Part shown: positions 8,981 through 16,748 of the stretch, piece by piece
Layout of the letters: each line of letters begins with the position of its first letter
Position numbering within the stretch: the stretch's first letter is position 1
Source of the DNA: DASXUG01 sp036504995
GTDB lineage: Bacteria; Pseudomonadota; Gammaproteobacteria; Burkholderiales; Methylophilaceae
Direction: 5' to 3'
DNA length: 64,000 nucleotides
NCBI GenBank assembly: GCA_036504995.1
Contig: DASXUG010000001.1
Span: 133,956 to 197,955 of the forward strand
Translations under genes and position numbers: made by a program
The notes under the pieces: generated by a model
What the model saw: the letters and a program-made list of their open reading frames with translations, nothing else
Told to the model about the DNA's origin: nothing
Databases searched by the model: none

Positions 8981-9079
8981 CGTTGATGAAGACGGGTGCT
9001 TAGCTCAGTTGGTAGAGCGTCGCCCTTACAAGGCGAATGTCAGCGGTTCGACCCCGTTAGCACCCACCAGTCATCAACG
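8981..9079 (+). other. Precursor helix flanking tRNA-Val
   Basis: CGTTGATGA (8981-8989) and TCATCAACG (9071-9079) are perfect 9-bp complements on either side of the mature tRNA-Val. They could stack on the acceptor stem in the precursor. A competing hairpin, GTCTTC (8976-8981) with GAAGAC (8988-8993), sits directly before the tRNA 5' end. Both suggest a structured processing intermediate. Confidence 0.5.
8994..9069 (+). tRNA. tRNA-Val (anticodon TAC)
   Basis: 76 nt with encoded CCA. The acceptor arms GGGTGCT/AGCACCC pair, the anticodon stem CGCCC/GGGCG-like region holds TAC, and the T-loop GGTTCGACCCC is normal. It sits 20 bp after the hupB stop. Confidence 0.96.
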
Positions 9080-9139
9080 TGCAATACCAGTAACTAACTG
9101 GCAACTACGTTGCAAGTGTTATGGAATGCAACCAGTTTA

Positions 9140-9216
9140 GGAGCGGTAGTTCAGTTGGTTAGAATACCGGCCTGTCACGCCGGGGGTCGCGGGTTCGAGT
9201 CCCGTCCGCTCCGCCA
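9140..9216 (+). tRNA. tRNA-Asp (anticodon GTC)
   Basis: 77 nt with encoded CCA. The acceptor arms GGAGCGG/CCGCTCC pair, the anticodon region CCGGCCTGTCACGCCGG carries GTC, and the T-loop is GGGTTCGAGTCCC. It lies 70 bp after tRNA-Val and 37 bp before a strong terminator, so the two tRNAs are likely one transcript. Confidence 0.97.
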
Positions 9217-9252
9217 CTAATTAGCGTATGTTTCATGAAGCAGCGCAATTAA

Positions 9253-9284
9253 ATAAAAAGCCCCGAGAAATCGGGGCTTTTTAT
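9253..9284. terminator. Strong bidirectional intrinsic terminator
   Basis: The stem is AAAAAGCCCCGA with a GAAA tetraloop and TCGGGGCTTTTT, flanked by A-rich and T-rich runs. It ends the tRNA-Asp transcript on the plus strand and would stop leuA read-through on the minus strand. Confidence 0.93.
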
Positions 9285-9349
9285 TTTTCCATCTATCTTA
9301 ATTGTTTAGGTTGGTCCTCATTCCAAGTTTGAAAGAACCAAGGTGTTTG

Positions 9350-9386
9350 CCTATCAGGCAGCCTAATGAAAAGTCCGCCTGATAGG
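9350..9386. terminator. 10-bp hairpin downstream of leuA
   Basis: CCTATCAGGC (9350-9359) and GCCTGATAGG (9377-9386) form a perfect 10-bp stem with a 17-nt loop, 11 bp beyond the leuA stop. No T-run follows on either strand, so it may be an RNA 3'-end stabiliser and not a true terminator. Confidence 0.5.
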
Positions 9387-9396
9387 GTTTGAGGGG

Positions 9397-10947
9397 TTAG
9401 ACTTGAGGATGCGCGCGTTCAGACTTGGCGCATATTTTATTTAAACCATTTAAATAGGCCTTAGCTGAAGCGATAACAATATCGGTATCTGCCCCCTGCC
9501 CGTTAACAATGCGACCTCCTTTGGCGAGACGTACTGTCACTTCACCCTGTGCATCAGTGCCGCTGGTAATATTGTTGACCGAATACAAAAGCAACTCTGC
9601 ACCACTATTAACAATATTTTCTATCGCTTTAAAAGCAGCATCTACAGGGCCACCACCATCGGACTCGGCTTTTATCTCGGTCCCCGCATCGCTGATGGTC
9701 AATTGTGCATGGGGTACTTCGCCTGTTTGAGAGGTGACTTGTAAATAAACTAATTTATAGTTTTCCGCAGTTTCAGAGATAAATTCGTCGCTCACCAAAG
9801 CATGCAAGTCCTCATCAAAGATTTCAGATTTTTTGTCCGCCAATATTTTGAAGCGAGCAAATGCCGCGTTTAATGATTCTTCACTTTCCAATTCTATGCC
9901 TAACTCTTTCAAGCGACTTCTAAATGCGTTGCGGCCTGACAATTTGCCCAACGTAAGCTTGTTGGCACCCCAGCCCACATCCTCTGCGCGCATGATTTCA
10001 TAAGTTTCACGGTGTTTTAATACGCCATCTTGGTGTATGCCGCTTTCGTGCGAGAATGCATTGGCACCGACAACTGCTTTATTAGGCTGCACAGGATAGC
10101 CCGTAATGGTAGAAACCAACTTGGAGGCAGGGACGATTTGGGTGGTATCGATGCTGGTTTCTAAGTTAAATATGTCGCGGCGTGTTTTCACTGCCATGAC
10201 TATTTCCTCTAAGCTTGCATTGCCAGCACGTTCACCTAAACCATTGATGGTGCATTCAACCTGGCGCGCGCCTGCCATGACAGCGGCTAAAGAGTTGGCA
10301 ACTGCCATCCCTAAATCATTATGGCAGTGGGTTGACCAAATCACTTTATCAGCGTTTTTGACGCGTGCAATTAATTGTTGCATGCGTTCGCCCCATAAAG
10401 CAGGGATTGAGTAACCCACTGTGTCTGGTACGTTAATCGTTTTTGCACCTGCTTCAATGACGGCATCAAATACCTGTACTAAGAAGTCAATATCAGAGCG
10501 CACCGCATCTTCTGCTGAGAACTCAACATCATCCGTATATTCACGTGCCCATTTAACTGCTTGCACCGCACGCTCTAATACTTGTTCTGGTGTCATACGC
10601 AATTTATTTTGCATGTGAATGGGTGAGGTTGCAATAAACGTGTGAATGCGGCCTTTTTTGGCGGGTTTAATTGCTTCGCCGGCGCGGCGAATGTCATTCT
10701 CATTGGCACGTGCTAATGAGCACACAGTAGACTCTTTAATCACTTCAGCTACTGCATGAATGGCATCAAAGTCACCTGGACTGGCAGCGGCAAAACCAGC
10801 TTCAATCACGTTAACGCCCAATTTTTCTAATTGGCGTGCAATGCGAATTTTTTCTTCTTTAGTCATGGCAGCGCCAGGACTTTGTTCGCCATCGCGTAAT
10901 GTTGTATCAAAAATAATTAATTGATTGTTCTGAATGTTTTTCATCAT
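9397..10947 (-). CDS. leuA: 2-isopropylmalate synthase
   Basis: A 516-aa enzyme that condenses acetyl-CoA with 2-oxoisovalerate, the first committed step of leucine synthesis. The TIM-barrel HMGL-like domain opens with the signature FDTTLRDGEQSPGA (about 13-26). The metal-binding HCHNDLGMAVAN and the FSHESGIHQDG motif follow. The C-terminal LeuA dimerisation and regulatory domain (about 385-510) is present, so leucine feedback inhibition is expected. Two adjacent ATGs occur (10947 and 10944); GAAAG lies just upstream. A promoter and a Leu-rich leader ORF lie 5' of it, suggesting attenuation. Confidence 0.97.
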   Translation of the reverse strand: MMKNIQNNQLIIFDTTLRDGEQSPGAAMTKEEKIRIARQLEKLGVNVIEAGFAAASPGDFDAIHAVAEVIKESTVCSLARANENDIRRAGEAIKPAKKGRIHTFIATSPIHMQNKLRMTPEQVLERAVQAVKWAREYTDDVEFSAEDAVRSDIDFLVQVFDAVIEAGAKTINVPDTVGYSIPALWGERMQQLIARVKNADKVIWSTHCHNDLGMAVANSLAAVMAGARQVECTINGLGERAGNASLEEIVMAVKTRRDIFNLETSIDTTQIVPASKLVSTITGYPVQPNKAVVGANAFSHESGIHQDGVLKHRETYEIMRAEDVGWGANKLTLGKLSGRNAFRSRLKELGIELESEESLNAAFARFKILADKKSEIFDEDLHALVSDEFISETAENYKLVYLQVTSQTGEVPHAQLTISDAGTEIKAESDGGGPVDAAFKAIENIVNSGAELLLYSVNNITSGTDAQGEVTVRLAKGGRIVNGQGADTDIVIASAKAYLNGLNKICAKSERAHPQV

Positions 10948-11070
10948 GTTCTTTCAACGGGCTTAATATCAAAGTTCAAGTTTTTGATATGTATAGATTA
11001 TATCCATCATTCAATGATGATGGCGTGCTTAATACATTGGGTATAACAAAAAAGTGGGATAGTTTGCGCG

Positions 11071-11163
11071 CTAGCGCAGTAGTGCTAGGCGTGACAATAG
11101 CGCATCGTTTAGGCTAAAGCCTAACAATGTGTCACGTGAAAATGATGTGAATTGAGAATTCAT
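11071..11163 (-). CDS. Putative leucine-rich leader peptide of leuA
   Basis: A 30-aa ORF (ATG at 11163, TAG at 11071-11073) between the leuA promoter and leuA. Eight of 30 residues are Leu, five of them in the last nine (LLSRLALLR), using CTA, TTG and CTG codons. The ATG falls 7 nt after the predicted -10 box, so the mRNA may start at or very near this codon and be translated without a ribosome binding site. A large hairpin (11090-11136) lies inside the ORF and the palindrome GCGCTAGCGC (11068-11077) overlaps its stop. The pattern fits ribosome-mediated attenuation, though no clear terminator with a T-run is visible between the ORF and leuA. Confidence 0.5.
   Translation of the reverse strand: MNSQFTSFSRDTLLGFSLNDALLSRLALLR
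11090..11136 (-). promoter_or_regulatory. Leader RNA hairpin upstream of leuA
   Basis: Read on the minus strand, CGTGACA (11136-11130) pairs perfectly with TGTCACG (11096-11090). Inside, CATTGTTAGGC pairs with GCCTAAACGATG around a TTTA loop with one bulge and one G-T pair. The whole structure sits within the Leu-rich leader ORF, so a ribosome moving along the ORF would open it. Confidence 0.55.
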
Positions 11164-11169
11164 ACTATA

Positions 11170-11198
11170 AATATAATCACTTTTTTAAGTTTTGGCAA
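11170..11198 (-). promoter_or_regulatory. Predicted leuA promoter
   Basis: On the minus strand, TTGCCA (11198-11193), exactly 17 bp, then TATATT (11175-11170). It lies about 220 bp upstream of leuA and 34 bp after the pssA stop, so leuA has its own promoter. The predicted start of transcription coincides with the leader ORF ATG at 11163. Confidence 0.6.
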
Positions 11199-11231
11199 CT
11201 TTTATACACGTATTTACATACTAACAGTGGA

Positions 11232-12023
11232 TTATATGGACGTTTTTTTCTTTTCCAGTTTACGCATCGCCCACAATATATAGCCTGAAATACCGTAGCC
11301 AAACGCAACCATAAATAAAACTTCAGCAGGGCTATATGAAATTAATACAAATGCCAGCACGATGAGTAATATCACCACGAAAGGCACGCTGCTTTTTAAA
11401 TTAATGTCTTTCCCGCTATAAAATTTAAGATCGCTGACCATAGTGAGTCCCGCAAATAGAGTAACGAACCATGCGACCCATTTGATTTGGAGCCAGTTAA
11501 AAAATACTTCATCGCCAGCAATGCCATTATCATATGAAACCCAAATCAACCCAGCTAATAGTGCAGCCGCTGCAGGGCTTGGCAGACCTTGAAAATAACG
11601 CTTATCACCATCATCTAATTTTGTATTAAATCGGGCCAAGCGCAATGCGGCACATGCGCAATAAATGAAAGCAGCAATCCAGCCCAGTTTGTGCATGGGT
11701 TTTAATGCCCATACATACATCACCAATGCAGGTGCGACACCAAAGGAGACCATGTCAGACAGGCTGTCATATTCAGCACCAAACGTACTTTGCGTGTTAG
11801 TCATACGGGCAACGCGACCATCCAAGCCATCCATCACCATGGCTATAAAAATGGCAATCGCGGATTGCTCATAATTGCCACTCATGGCTTGTACGATAGC
11901 GTAGAACCCGCCAAATAAAGCTGCGGTAGTAAACAAGTTGGGGAGTAAGTAAATGCTACGTTCGCGCAAGTTAGGTTTTAACAGGTCTTGCCTTCTACGG
12001 TTGCGTGGCGCTGGTTCAGCCAT
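11232..12023 (-). CDS. pssA: CDP-diacylglycerol--serine O-phosphatidyltransferase
   Basis: A 263-aa integral membrane enzyme that makes phosphatidylserine from CDP-diacylglycerol and serine, the precursor of phosphatidylethanolamine. The CDP-alcohol phosphatidyltransferase motif DGxxAR-x8-Gx3Dx3D is seen in the block starting MDGLDGRVARM and ending GAEYDSLSD (about residues 65-90). Multiple hydrophobic segments follow to the C-terminus. The N-terminus is basic (NRRRQ). It lies 284 bp before leuA on the same strand; the pss-leuA neighbourhood is common in betaproteobacteria. Confidence 0.94.
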   Translation of the reverse strand: MAEPAPRNRRRQDLLKPNLRERSIYLLPNLFTTAALFGGFYAIVQAMSGNYEQSAIAIFIAMVMDGLDGRVARMTNTQSTFGAEYDSLSDMVSFGVAPALVMYVWALKPMHKLGWIAAFIYCACAALRLARFNTKLDDGDKRYFQGLPSPAAAALLAGLIWVSYDNGIAGDEVFFNWLQIKWVAWFVTLFAGLTMVSDLKFYSGKDINLKSSVPFVVILLIVLAFVLISYSPAEVLFMVAFGYGISGYILWAMRKLEKKKTSI

Positions 12024-12177
12024 GGTTCTTGTTGTTCCTTTTATTGTTGCATAGGAGTCGTGCTGTGACTGGGAAAAATATTACTAAAATATTGCGTAGT
12101 ATAGCAAAGCTAGCAAGATTGACTATGATAGTATCGCGTCTTGATTCAATAAATGCTACTTAAATAATTAACACCTT

Positions 12178-13290
12178 ATGCAATTTACACTACATAAACA
12201 AGACGGTCACGCACGCCGCGGCACCGTTCATCTAGCGCATGGCGATGTGCAAACACCAGCTTTTATGCCAGTTGGTACTTATGGCTCAGTTAAAAGTCTT
12301 TCTCCAGACGATGTGCGCGATATTGGCGCACACATACTATTAGGCAATACATTTCACCTTTGGTTGCGCCCTGGCTTAGAAGTTATTGCGGCGCATGGAG
12401 GCTTGCATGACTTTATGGGGTGGGATGGGCCAATTCTTACGGACTCTGGTGGCTTTCAAGTATGGAGTTTGGGAGACTTACGCAAAATTTCAGAAGAAGG
12501 CGTCAAGTTTCGCTCACCCATCAATGGCGATAGCTGTTTTTTAACGCCCGAAGAATCTATGCGTATTCAAAAGGTGCTCAATTCTGACATCGTGATGATC
12601 TTTGATGAATGTACCCCGTATCCTGCCACTACCCAGCAAGCCAATGATTCTATGCAACTTTCATTGCGTTGGGCGAAACGTAGTAAAGCTGCACATGCAG
12701 GTAATCCGAATGCGTTATTCGGCATTATTCAGGGCGGGATGTATGAAACGTTACGCGATGTCTCACTAAATGGCCTAACCGAGATCGGTTTTGATGGTTA
12801 CGCGATTGGTGGGCTGTCAGTGGGTGAGCCAAAGGAGGATATGCTACGTATTCTCGCGCATACCGCGCCACAAATGCCACAAGATAAACCGCGTTACCTG
12901 ATGGGTGTGGGTACACCAGAGGATCTGGTGGCGGGAGTGAGTCGTGGGGTGGATATGTTTGATTGTGTCATGCCCACACGCAACGCGCGTAACGGTTGGT
13001 TGTTTACACGTAACGGTGACATCAAATTGAAAAATGCGCGATATAAACTTGATACCTCACCTATTGATGACCAATGCACTTGCTATACCTGCCGCAACTT
13101 TAGCCGTTCGTATTTGCATCATTTGTACCGCGTAGGTGAGATCTTAGGCGCGCGCCTTAACACCATACATAACTTGCATTATTACCAAGAACTCATGGCG
13201 GGAATGCGCTCGGCAATTGAAGCGGGCCGGTTTGATGCGTTTGTCCAAACCTTTACTGAGCAAAGAGCGCAACTTTCGCTAGAAGCGTAA
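12178..13290 (+). CDS. tgt: Queuine tRNA-ribosyltransferase
   Basis: A 370-aa TIM-barrel enzyme that exchanges guanine-34 for preQ1 in GU(N)-anticodon tRNAs. The substrate-binding block ILTDSGGFQVWSL contains a catalytic Asp (about 90). GGLSVGEP and the nucleophile region FDCVMPTRNARNG (about 260-272) follow. The zinc site CTCYTC with a downstream His (about 300-330) is complete. Tgt is followed by yajC-secD-secF as in most proteobacteria. Confidence 0.97.
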   Translation: MQFTLHKQDGHARRGTVHLAHGDVQTPAFMPVGTYGSVKSLSPDDVRDIGAHILLGNTFHLWLRPGLEVIAAHGGLHDFMGWDGPILTDSGGFQVWSLGDLRKISEEGVKFRSPINGDSCFLTPEESMRIQKVLNSDIVMIFDECTPYPATTQQANDSMQLSLRWAKRSKAAHAGNPNALFGIIQGGMYETLRDVSLNGLTEIGFDGYAIGGLSVGEPKEDMLRILAHTAPQMPQDKPRYLMGVGTPEDLVAGVSRGVDMFDCVMPTRNARNGWLFTRNGDIKLKNARYKLDTSPIDDQCTCYTCRNFSRSYLHHLYRVGEILGARLNTIHNLHYYQELMAGMRSAIEAGRFDAFVQTFTEQRAQLSLEA

Positions 13291-13443
13291 AATGCTTTAA
13301 TGTTGGATGATGTGTTAAAATCCCGCACTTTATTGAAATAGCACAGGTTTTTCTGTGGTGTTTGTTTTTATGTTACTTGAATTTTGTGATACTTAAATTT
13401 GTATTATTTAAATTTTGAAAAGTTAAATTAGGAAAATTGAATT

Positions 13444-13761
13444 ATGTTGATTAGCTCTGCATACGCTGCTTCAGGCGCCGCAACTCAAGACTGGATGAGC
13501 CTTGCGCCTATGGTCGTTATTTTTGTATTGTTTTATTTTATGCTGATTCGTCCACAAATGAAGCAAGCTAAAGAAACTAAAGCGATGATTGAAGCTTTGC
13601 AAAAAGGCGATGAAGTGGTCACTACAGGCGGTATTGTTGGCCGAGTTGCCAAGGTCAGCAATGATTTTGTTGTGCTTGAAATTACCGACAGTGTCTCCAT
13701 TAATGTACAAAAGCAAGCGGTACAAACCTTGTTGCCCAAGGGTACTATTAAGGCCATTTAA
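13444..13761 (+). CDS. yajC: Preprotein translocase subunit YajC
   Basis: A 105-aa protein with one N-terminal membrane helix (about 18-37, MVVIFVLFYFMLIRPQ) and a small cytoplasmic domain containing GDEVVTTGGIVGRV. It associates with SecDF at the Sec translocon. AGGAAAATTGAATT precedes the ATG. A strong intercistronic hairpin separates it from secD. Confidence 0.95.
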   Translation: MLISSAYAASGAATQDWMSLAPMVVIFVLFYFMLIRPQMKQAKETKAMIEALQKGDEVVTTGGIVGRVAKVSNDFVVLEITDSVSINVQKQAVQTLLPKGTIKAI

Positions 13762-13778
13762 TCCTTCATTAAACAACT

Positions 13779-13811
13779 AAATGCCCAGTTAGCAACACTA
13801 AGTGGGCATTT
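13779..13811 (+). terminator. Intercistronic hairpin between yajC and secD
   Basis: AAATGCCCA (13779-13787) pairs with TGGGCATTT (13803-13811). Inside, TTAG and CTAA also pair across a CAACA loop with one G-G mismatch. Only an A-rich tract follows, so it could be a partial terminator or an mRNA processing/stability element that sets yajC:secD ratios. Confidence 0.55.
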
Positions 13812-13832
13812 AAATAAAACACGAGCCGCGTT

Positions 13833-15662
13833 ATGAACCGTTATCCGATGTGGAAGTATCTTTTAGTTCTCACTATCCTTATTTTGGGCTTGGTGTACTC
13901 ACTCCCGAATATGTTTGGCGAGTCTCCTGCTGTGCAAATTACGGCTGCAAAAAACAGTAGTATGCTAGACCCAGCCTTGCTCGGTCAGGTAGAAAGCGTG
14001 CTGAAAGATGAAAAGATTCAATATGAACGCGTGTTTGTAGATAAAAACAGTATTAAAGCAACGTTTGCCAATGTGGACGTGCAAGGGCGAGCAAAAGACG
14101 TACTGCTGGCTAAGTTGGGTAAAGATTACGTCGTTGCGTTAAATCTGCTTTCCCGCTCACCGGCTTGGCTGACTAGCATTGGTGCCCTGCCTATGTACTT
14201 GGGCTTGGATTTGCGTGGTGGCGTGCACTTCTTGTTGCAAGTGGATATGAAGGCTGCTTTAGATAAAGCTGCAGATCGTTACGTGGGCGATTTCCGTACT
14301 GCTTTACGTAAAGAGCGCGTGGAGTACTTGGGTGTTTCTCGTGAAGGACAAACCGTTCAATTGCGCTTTAGCAACCCTGCGGAAATGTCAAAAGCCTATA
14401 AAATCCTTGCCAAAGAATATCCAGACTTAACACTTAAAGAAACCGATAACGGGACTGATAAGTTGTTAATCGCCAGCTTAAATCCAGAGTCACAAAAACG
14501 CATTCAAGACTTTGCGTTGAAGCAAAATATTCAAACGCTACATAACCGTATTAATGAGCTTGGTGTTGCCGAGCCGATTATTCAGCAACAAGGCGCTGAC
14601 CGTATCGTGGTGCAATTGCCAGGGGTGCAGGATACGGCTAAAGCAAAAGAGATTTTGGGGCGCACGGCTACGCTTGAAATCCGTATGGTGGACGAAGAGA
14701 AGAGTGATGCCGTCACCCTAGAGAACGCCAGCAAGGGGCAGGTGCCGTTTGGGGATGAGTATTTTGTAGATCGCGGTCAACAGCCTATTTTGGTGAAAAA
14801 AGCGGTGATGCTGACAGGCGATTATATTACGGACGCGGGCCCAGGCATGGACCAGCAAAGTGGTCGTTCTGTAGTGCATGTCACCTTAGATGGTCGTGGC
14901 GCGCGCATTTTTAAACAGGTGACTAAAGAAAACGTTGGCAAACGCATGGCCATCTTGTTGGTTGAAAAAGGTCAGGCAGAAGTGATTACTGCGCCAGTCA
15001 TTAATGAAGAGATTGGCGGCGGTCGTGTGCAGATTTCTGGTATGGCGAATACGCAAGAAGCCACGGATATTTCATTGCTGCTACGTGCAGGTGCGTTAGC
15101 TGCGCCTATGGATATTGTCGAAGAGCGTACTGTTGGCCCAAGCATGGGTGAAGAAAACATCAAGCGTGGTATGCATTCAACGCTCTGGGGTTTTGCGGCG
15201 ATTGCGATATTTATGATGATTTACTACTTAGTATTTGGTGGTATTTCAGTCGTTGCTTTAGGCATCAACTTGTTATTGTTGCTAGCCTTGCTCTCATTGT
15301 TACAAGCGACACTTACCTTGCCAGGCCTCGCCGCGATCGCGTTGACCTTGGGGATGGCGATTGACGCTAACGTACTTGTGAATGAGCGTATCCGCGAAGA
15401 GTTGCGTAATGGTAATACACCGCAAGCTGCGATTCATGCGGGCTATGATCGTGCTTTTGATACGATTTTAGACTCCAACGTAACGACATTTATTGTGGGT
15501 ATGATGTTGTTCAGCTTTGGCTCGGGTCCGATTAAAGGTTTTGCCGTGGTGCATATGTTAGGTATTTTGACTTCAATGTTCAGTGCCGTGGTGGTGTCAC
15601 GTGTGTTAGTGAATTTAATGTACGGTTATCGCCGTAAAATCAGTAAATTAGCCATTGGTTAA
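13833..15662 (+). CDS. secD: Protein translocase subunit SecD
   Basis: A 609-aa inner-membrane RND-like protein that uses the proton gradient to complete Sec export. TM1 is near residues 8-26. The long periplasmic part includes LGLDLRGGVHFLLQVD (about 125-140). Five further membrane helices lie in the last 170 residues, with the conserved GMAIDANVLVNERIREE block. Length fits the family. secF starts 54 bp downstream. Confidence 0.97.
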   Translation: MNRYPMWKYLLVLTILILGLVYSLPNMFGESPAVQITAAKNSSMLDPALLGQVESVLKDEKIQYERVFVDKNSIKATFANVDVQGRAKDVLLAKLGKDYVVALNLLSRSPAWLTSIGALPMYLGLDLRGGVHFLLQVDMKAALDKAADRYVGDFRTALRKERVEYLGVSREGQTVQLRFSNPAEMSKAYKILAKEYPDLTLKETDNGTDKLLIASLNPESQKRIQDFALKQNIQTLHNRINELGVAEPIIQQQGADRIVVQLPGVQDTAKAKEILGRTATLEIRMVDEEKSDAVTLENASKGQVPFGDEYFVDRGQQPILVKKAVMLTGDYITDAGPGMDQQSGRSVVHVTLDGRGARIFKQVTKENVGKRMAILLVEKGQAEVITAPVINEEIGGGRVQISGMANTQEATDISLLLRAGALAAPMDIVEERTVGPSMGEENIKRGMHSTLWGFAAIAIFMMIYYLVFGGISVVALGINLLLLLALLSLLQATLTLPGLAAIALTLGMAIDANVLVNERIREELRNGNTPQAAIHAGYDRAFDTILDSNVTTFIVGMMLFSFGSGPIKGFAVVHMLGILTSMFSAVVVSRVLVNLMYGYRRKISKLAIG

Positions 15663-15716
15663 CACTGACATAACTAAATGCATCATTTGATAGATTGAAA
15701 ATTAAGAGCAAATTCT

Positions 15717-16655
15717 ATGGAAATTTTTAAAATAAAGCGTGACATTCCGTTTATGAGTTATGGCCGTATTACCACCGCCATTTCACTGATTACGTTTGTA
15801 TTGGCCGTGTTTTTTCTTGTACAAAAAGGGCTTAACCTAGGTGTTGATTTCACTGGCGGCACCTTGATGGAAGTAAGTTATCCGCAAGCCGCCGATGTAC
15901 AAAAAATCCGTGAAGCGGTTGATGCTATTGGTCTGCAAGACGCGACAGTGCAAAACTTCGGTACTAGTCATGATGTGTTGATTCGTTTGCCATTGAAGCC
16001 TAAATTGTCGATTTCACAGCTTTCTGAGCAAGTGTTAACGGCCCTACAAAAAGCAGATCCTAGCGTCAAAATGAGTCGCGTAGAATCTGTAGGCGCCCAA
16101 GTCGGGCAAGAGCTATATGAAAATGGCGCGCTGGCTTTATTGCTGGTGTCATTCGGGATTGTCGCGTATTTGGCCTTGCGATTTGAGTGGCGTTTTGCGG
16201 TAGCTGCAATTCTTGCCAATATGCATGACGTGGTCATTATTCTTGGCTTCTTTGCCTTCTTTCAATGGGAATTTAACCTTACCGTGCTAGCCGCAATTTT
16301 GGCGGTGTTAGGTTACTCAGTGAACGAGTCCGTGGTGGTGTTTGACAGAGTGCGCGAAAACTTCCGTAAAATGCGTAAAGCCAGCGTGACGCATGTGATT
16401 GATAACGCGATTACCCGCACCATGTCACGTACCGTGATTACCCACTTCTGTACGCAATTAATGGTGCTTTCGATGTTTTTGTTTGGCGGCGAAGTGTTAC
16501 ATAACTTCTCATTAGCACTTACCATCGGTATTTTGTTCGGTATTTATTCTTCAGTGTTGGTTGCTTGCCCAATCGCTATGTATTTGGGTGTTTCACGTGC
16601 CAATTTGATGAGTGGCGCTGAGAAAAAGCCTGAAGATATTGACGGCAACCCTTAA
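15717..16655 (+). CDS. secF: Protein translocase subunit SecF
   Basis: A 312-aa partner of SecD with six predicted membrane helices. It shows the family start region MSYGRITT, the GVDFTGGTLMEVSYP periplasmic motif (about 42-56) and the GYSVNESVVVFDRVRENFR block in TM4-5. AAGAGC precedes the ATG. A hairpin follows the stop. Confidence 0.97.
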   Translation: MEIFKIKRDIPFMSYGRITTAISLITFVLAVFFLVQKGLNLGVDFTGGTLMEVSYPQAADVQKIREAVDAIGLQDATVQNFGTSHDVLIRLPLKPKLSISQLSEQVLTALQKADPSVKMSRVESVGAQVGQELYENGALALLLVSFGIVAYLALRFEWRFAVAAILANMHDVVIILGFFAFFQWEFNLTVLAAILAVLGYSVNESVVVFDRVRENFRKMRKASVTHVIDNAITRTMSRTVITHFCTQLMVLSMFLFGGEVLHNFSLALTIGILFGIYSSVLVACPIAMYLGVSRANLMSGAEKKPEDIDGNP

Positions 16656-16699
16656 CCCCTATCTTTTACAGCAATTAGCCCTTAAAAACTTGACAACCT

Positions 16700-16733
16700 A
16701 ATGAGATAACGCAGAAACTAGCGTTATCTCATT
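16700..16733 (+). terminator. 13-bp hairpin after secF
   Basis: AATGAGATAACGC (16700-16712) and GCGTTATCTCATT (16721-16733) form a perfect stem with an 8-nt loop. There is no T-run, and the next gene starts 15 bp later, so it is either a weak terminator or a structure affecting the next start. Confidence 0.6.
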
Positions 16734-16748
16734 CACTATCGAACTTAA

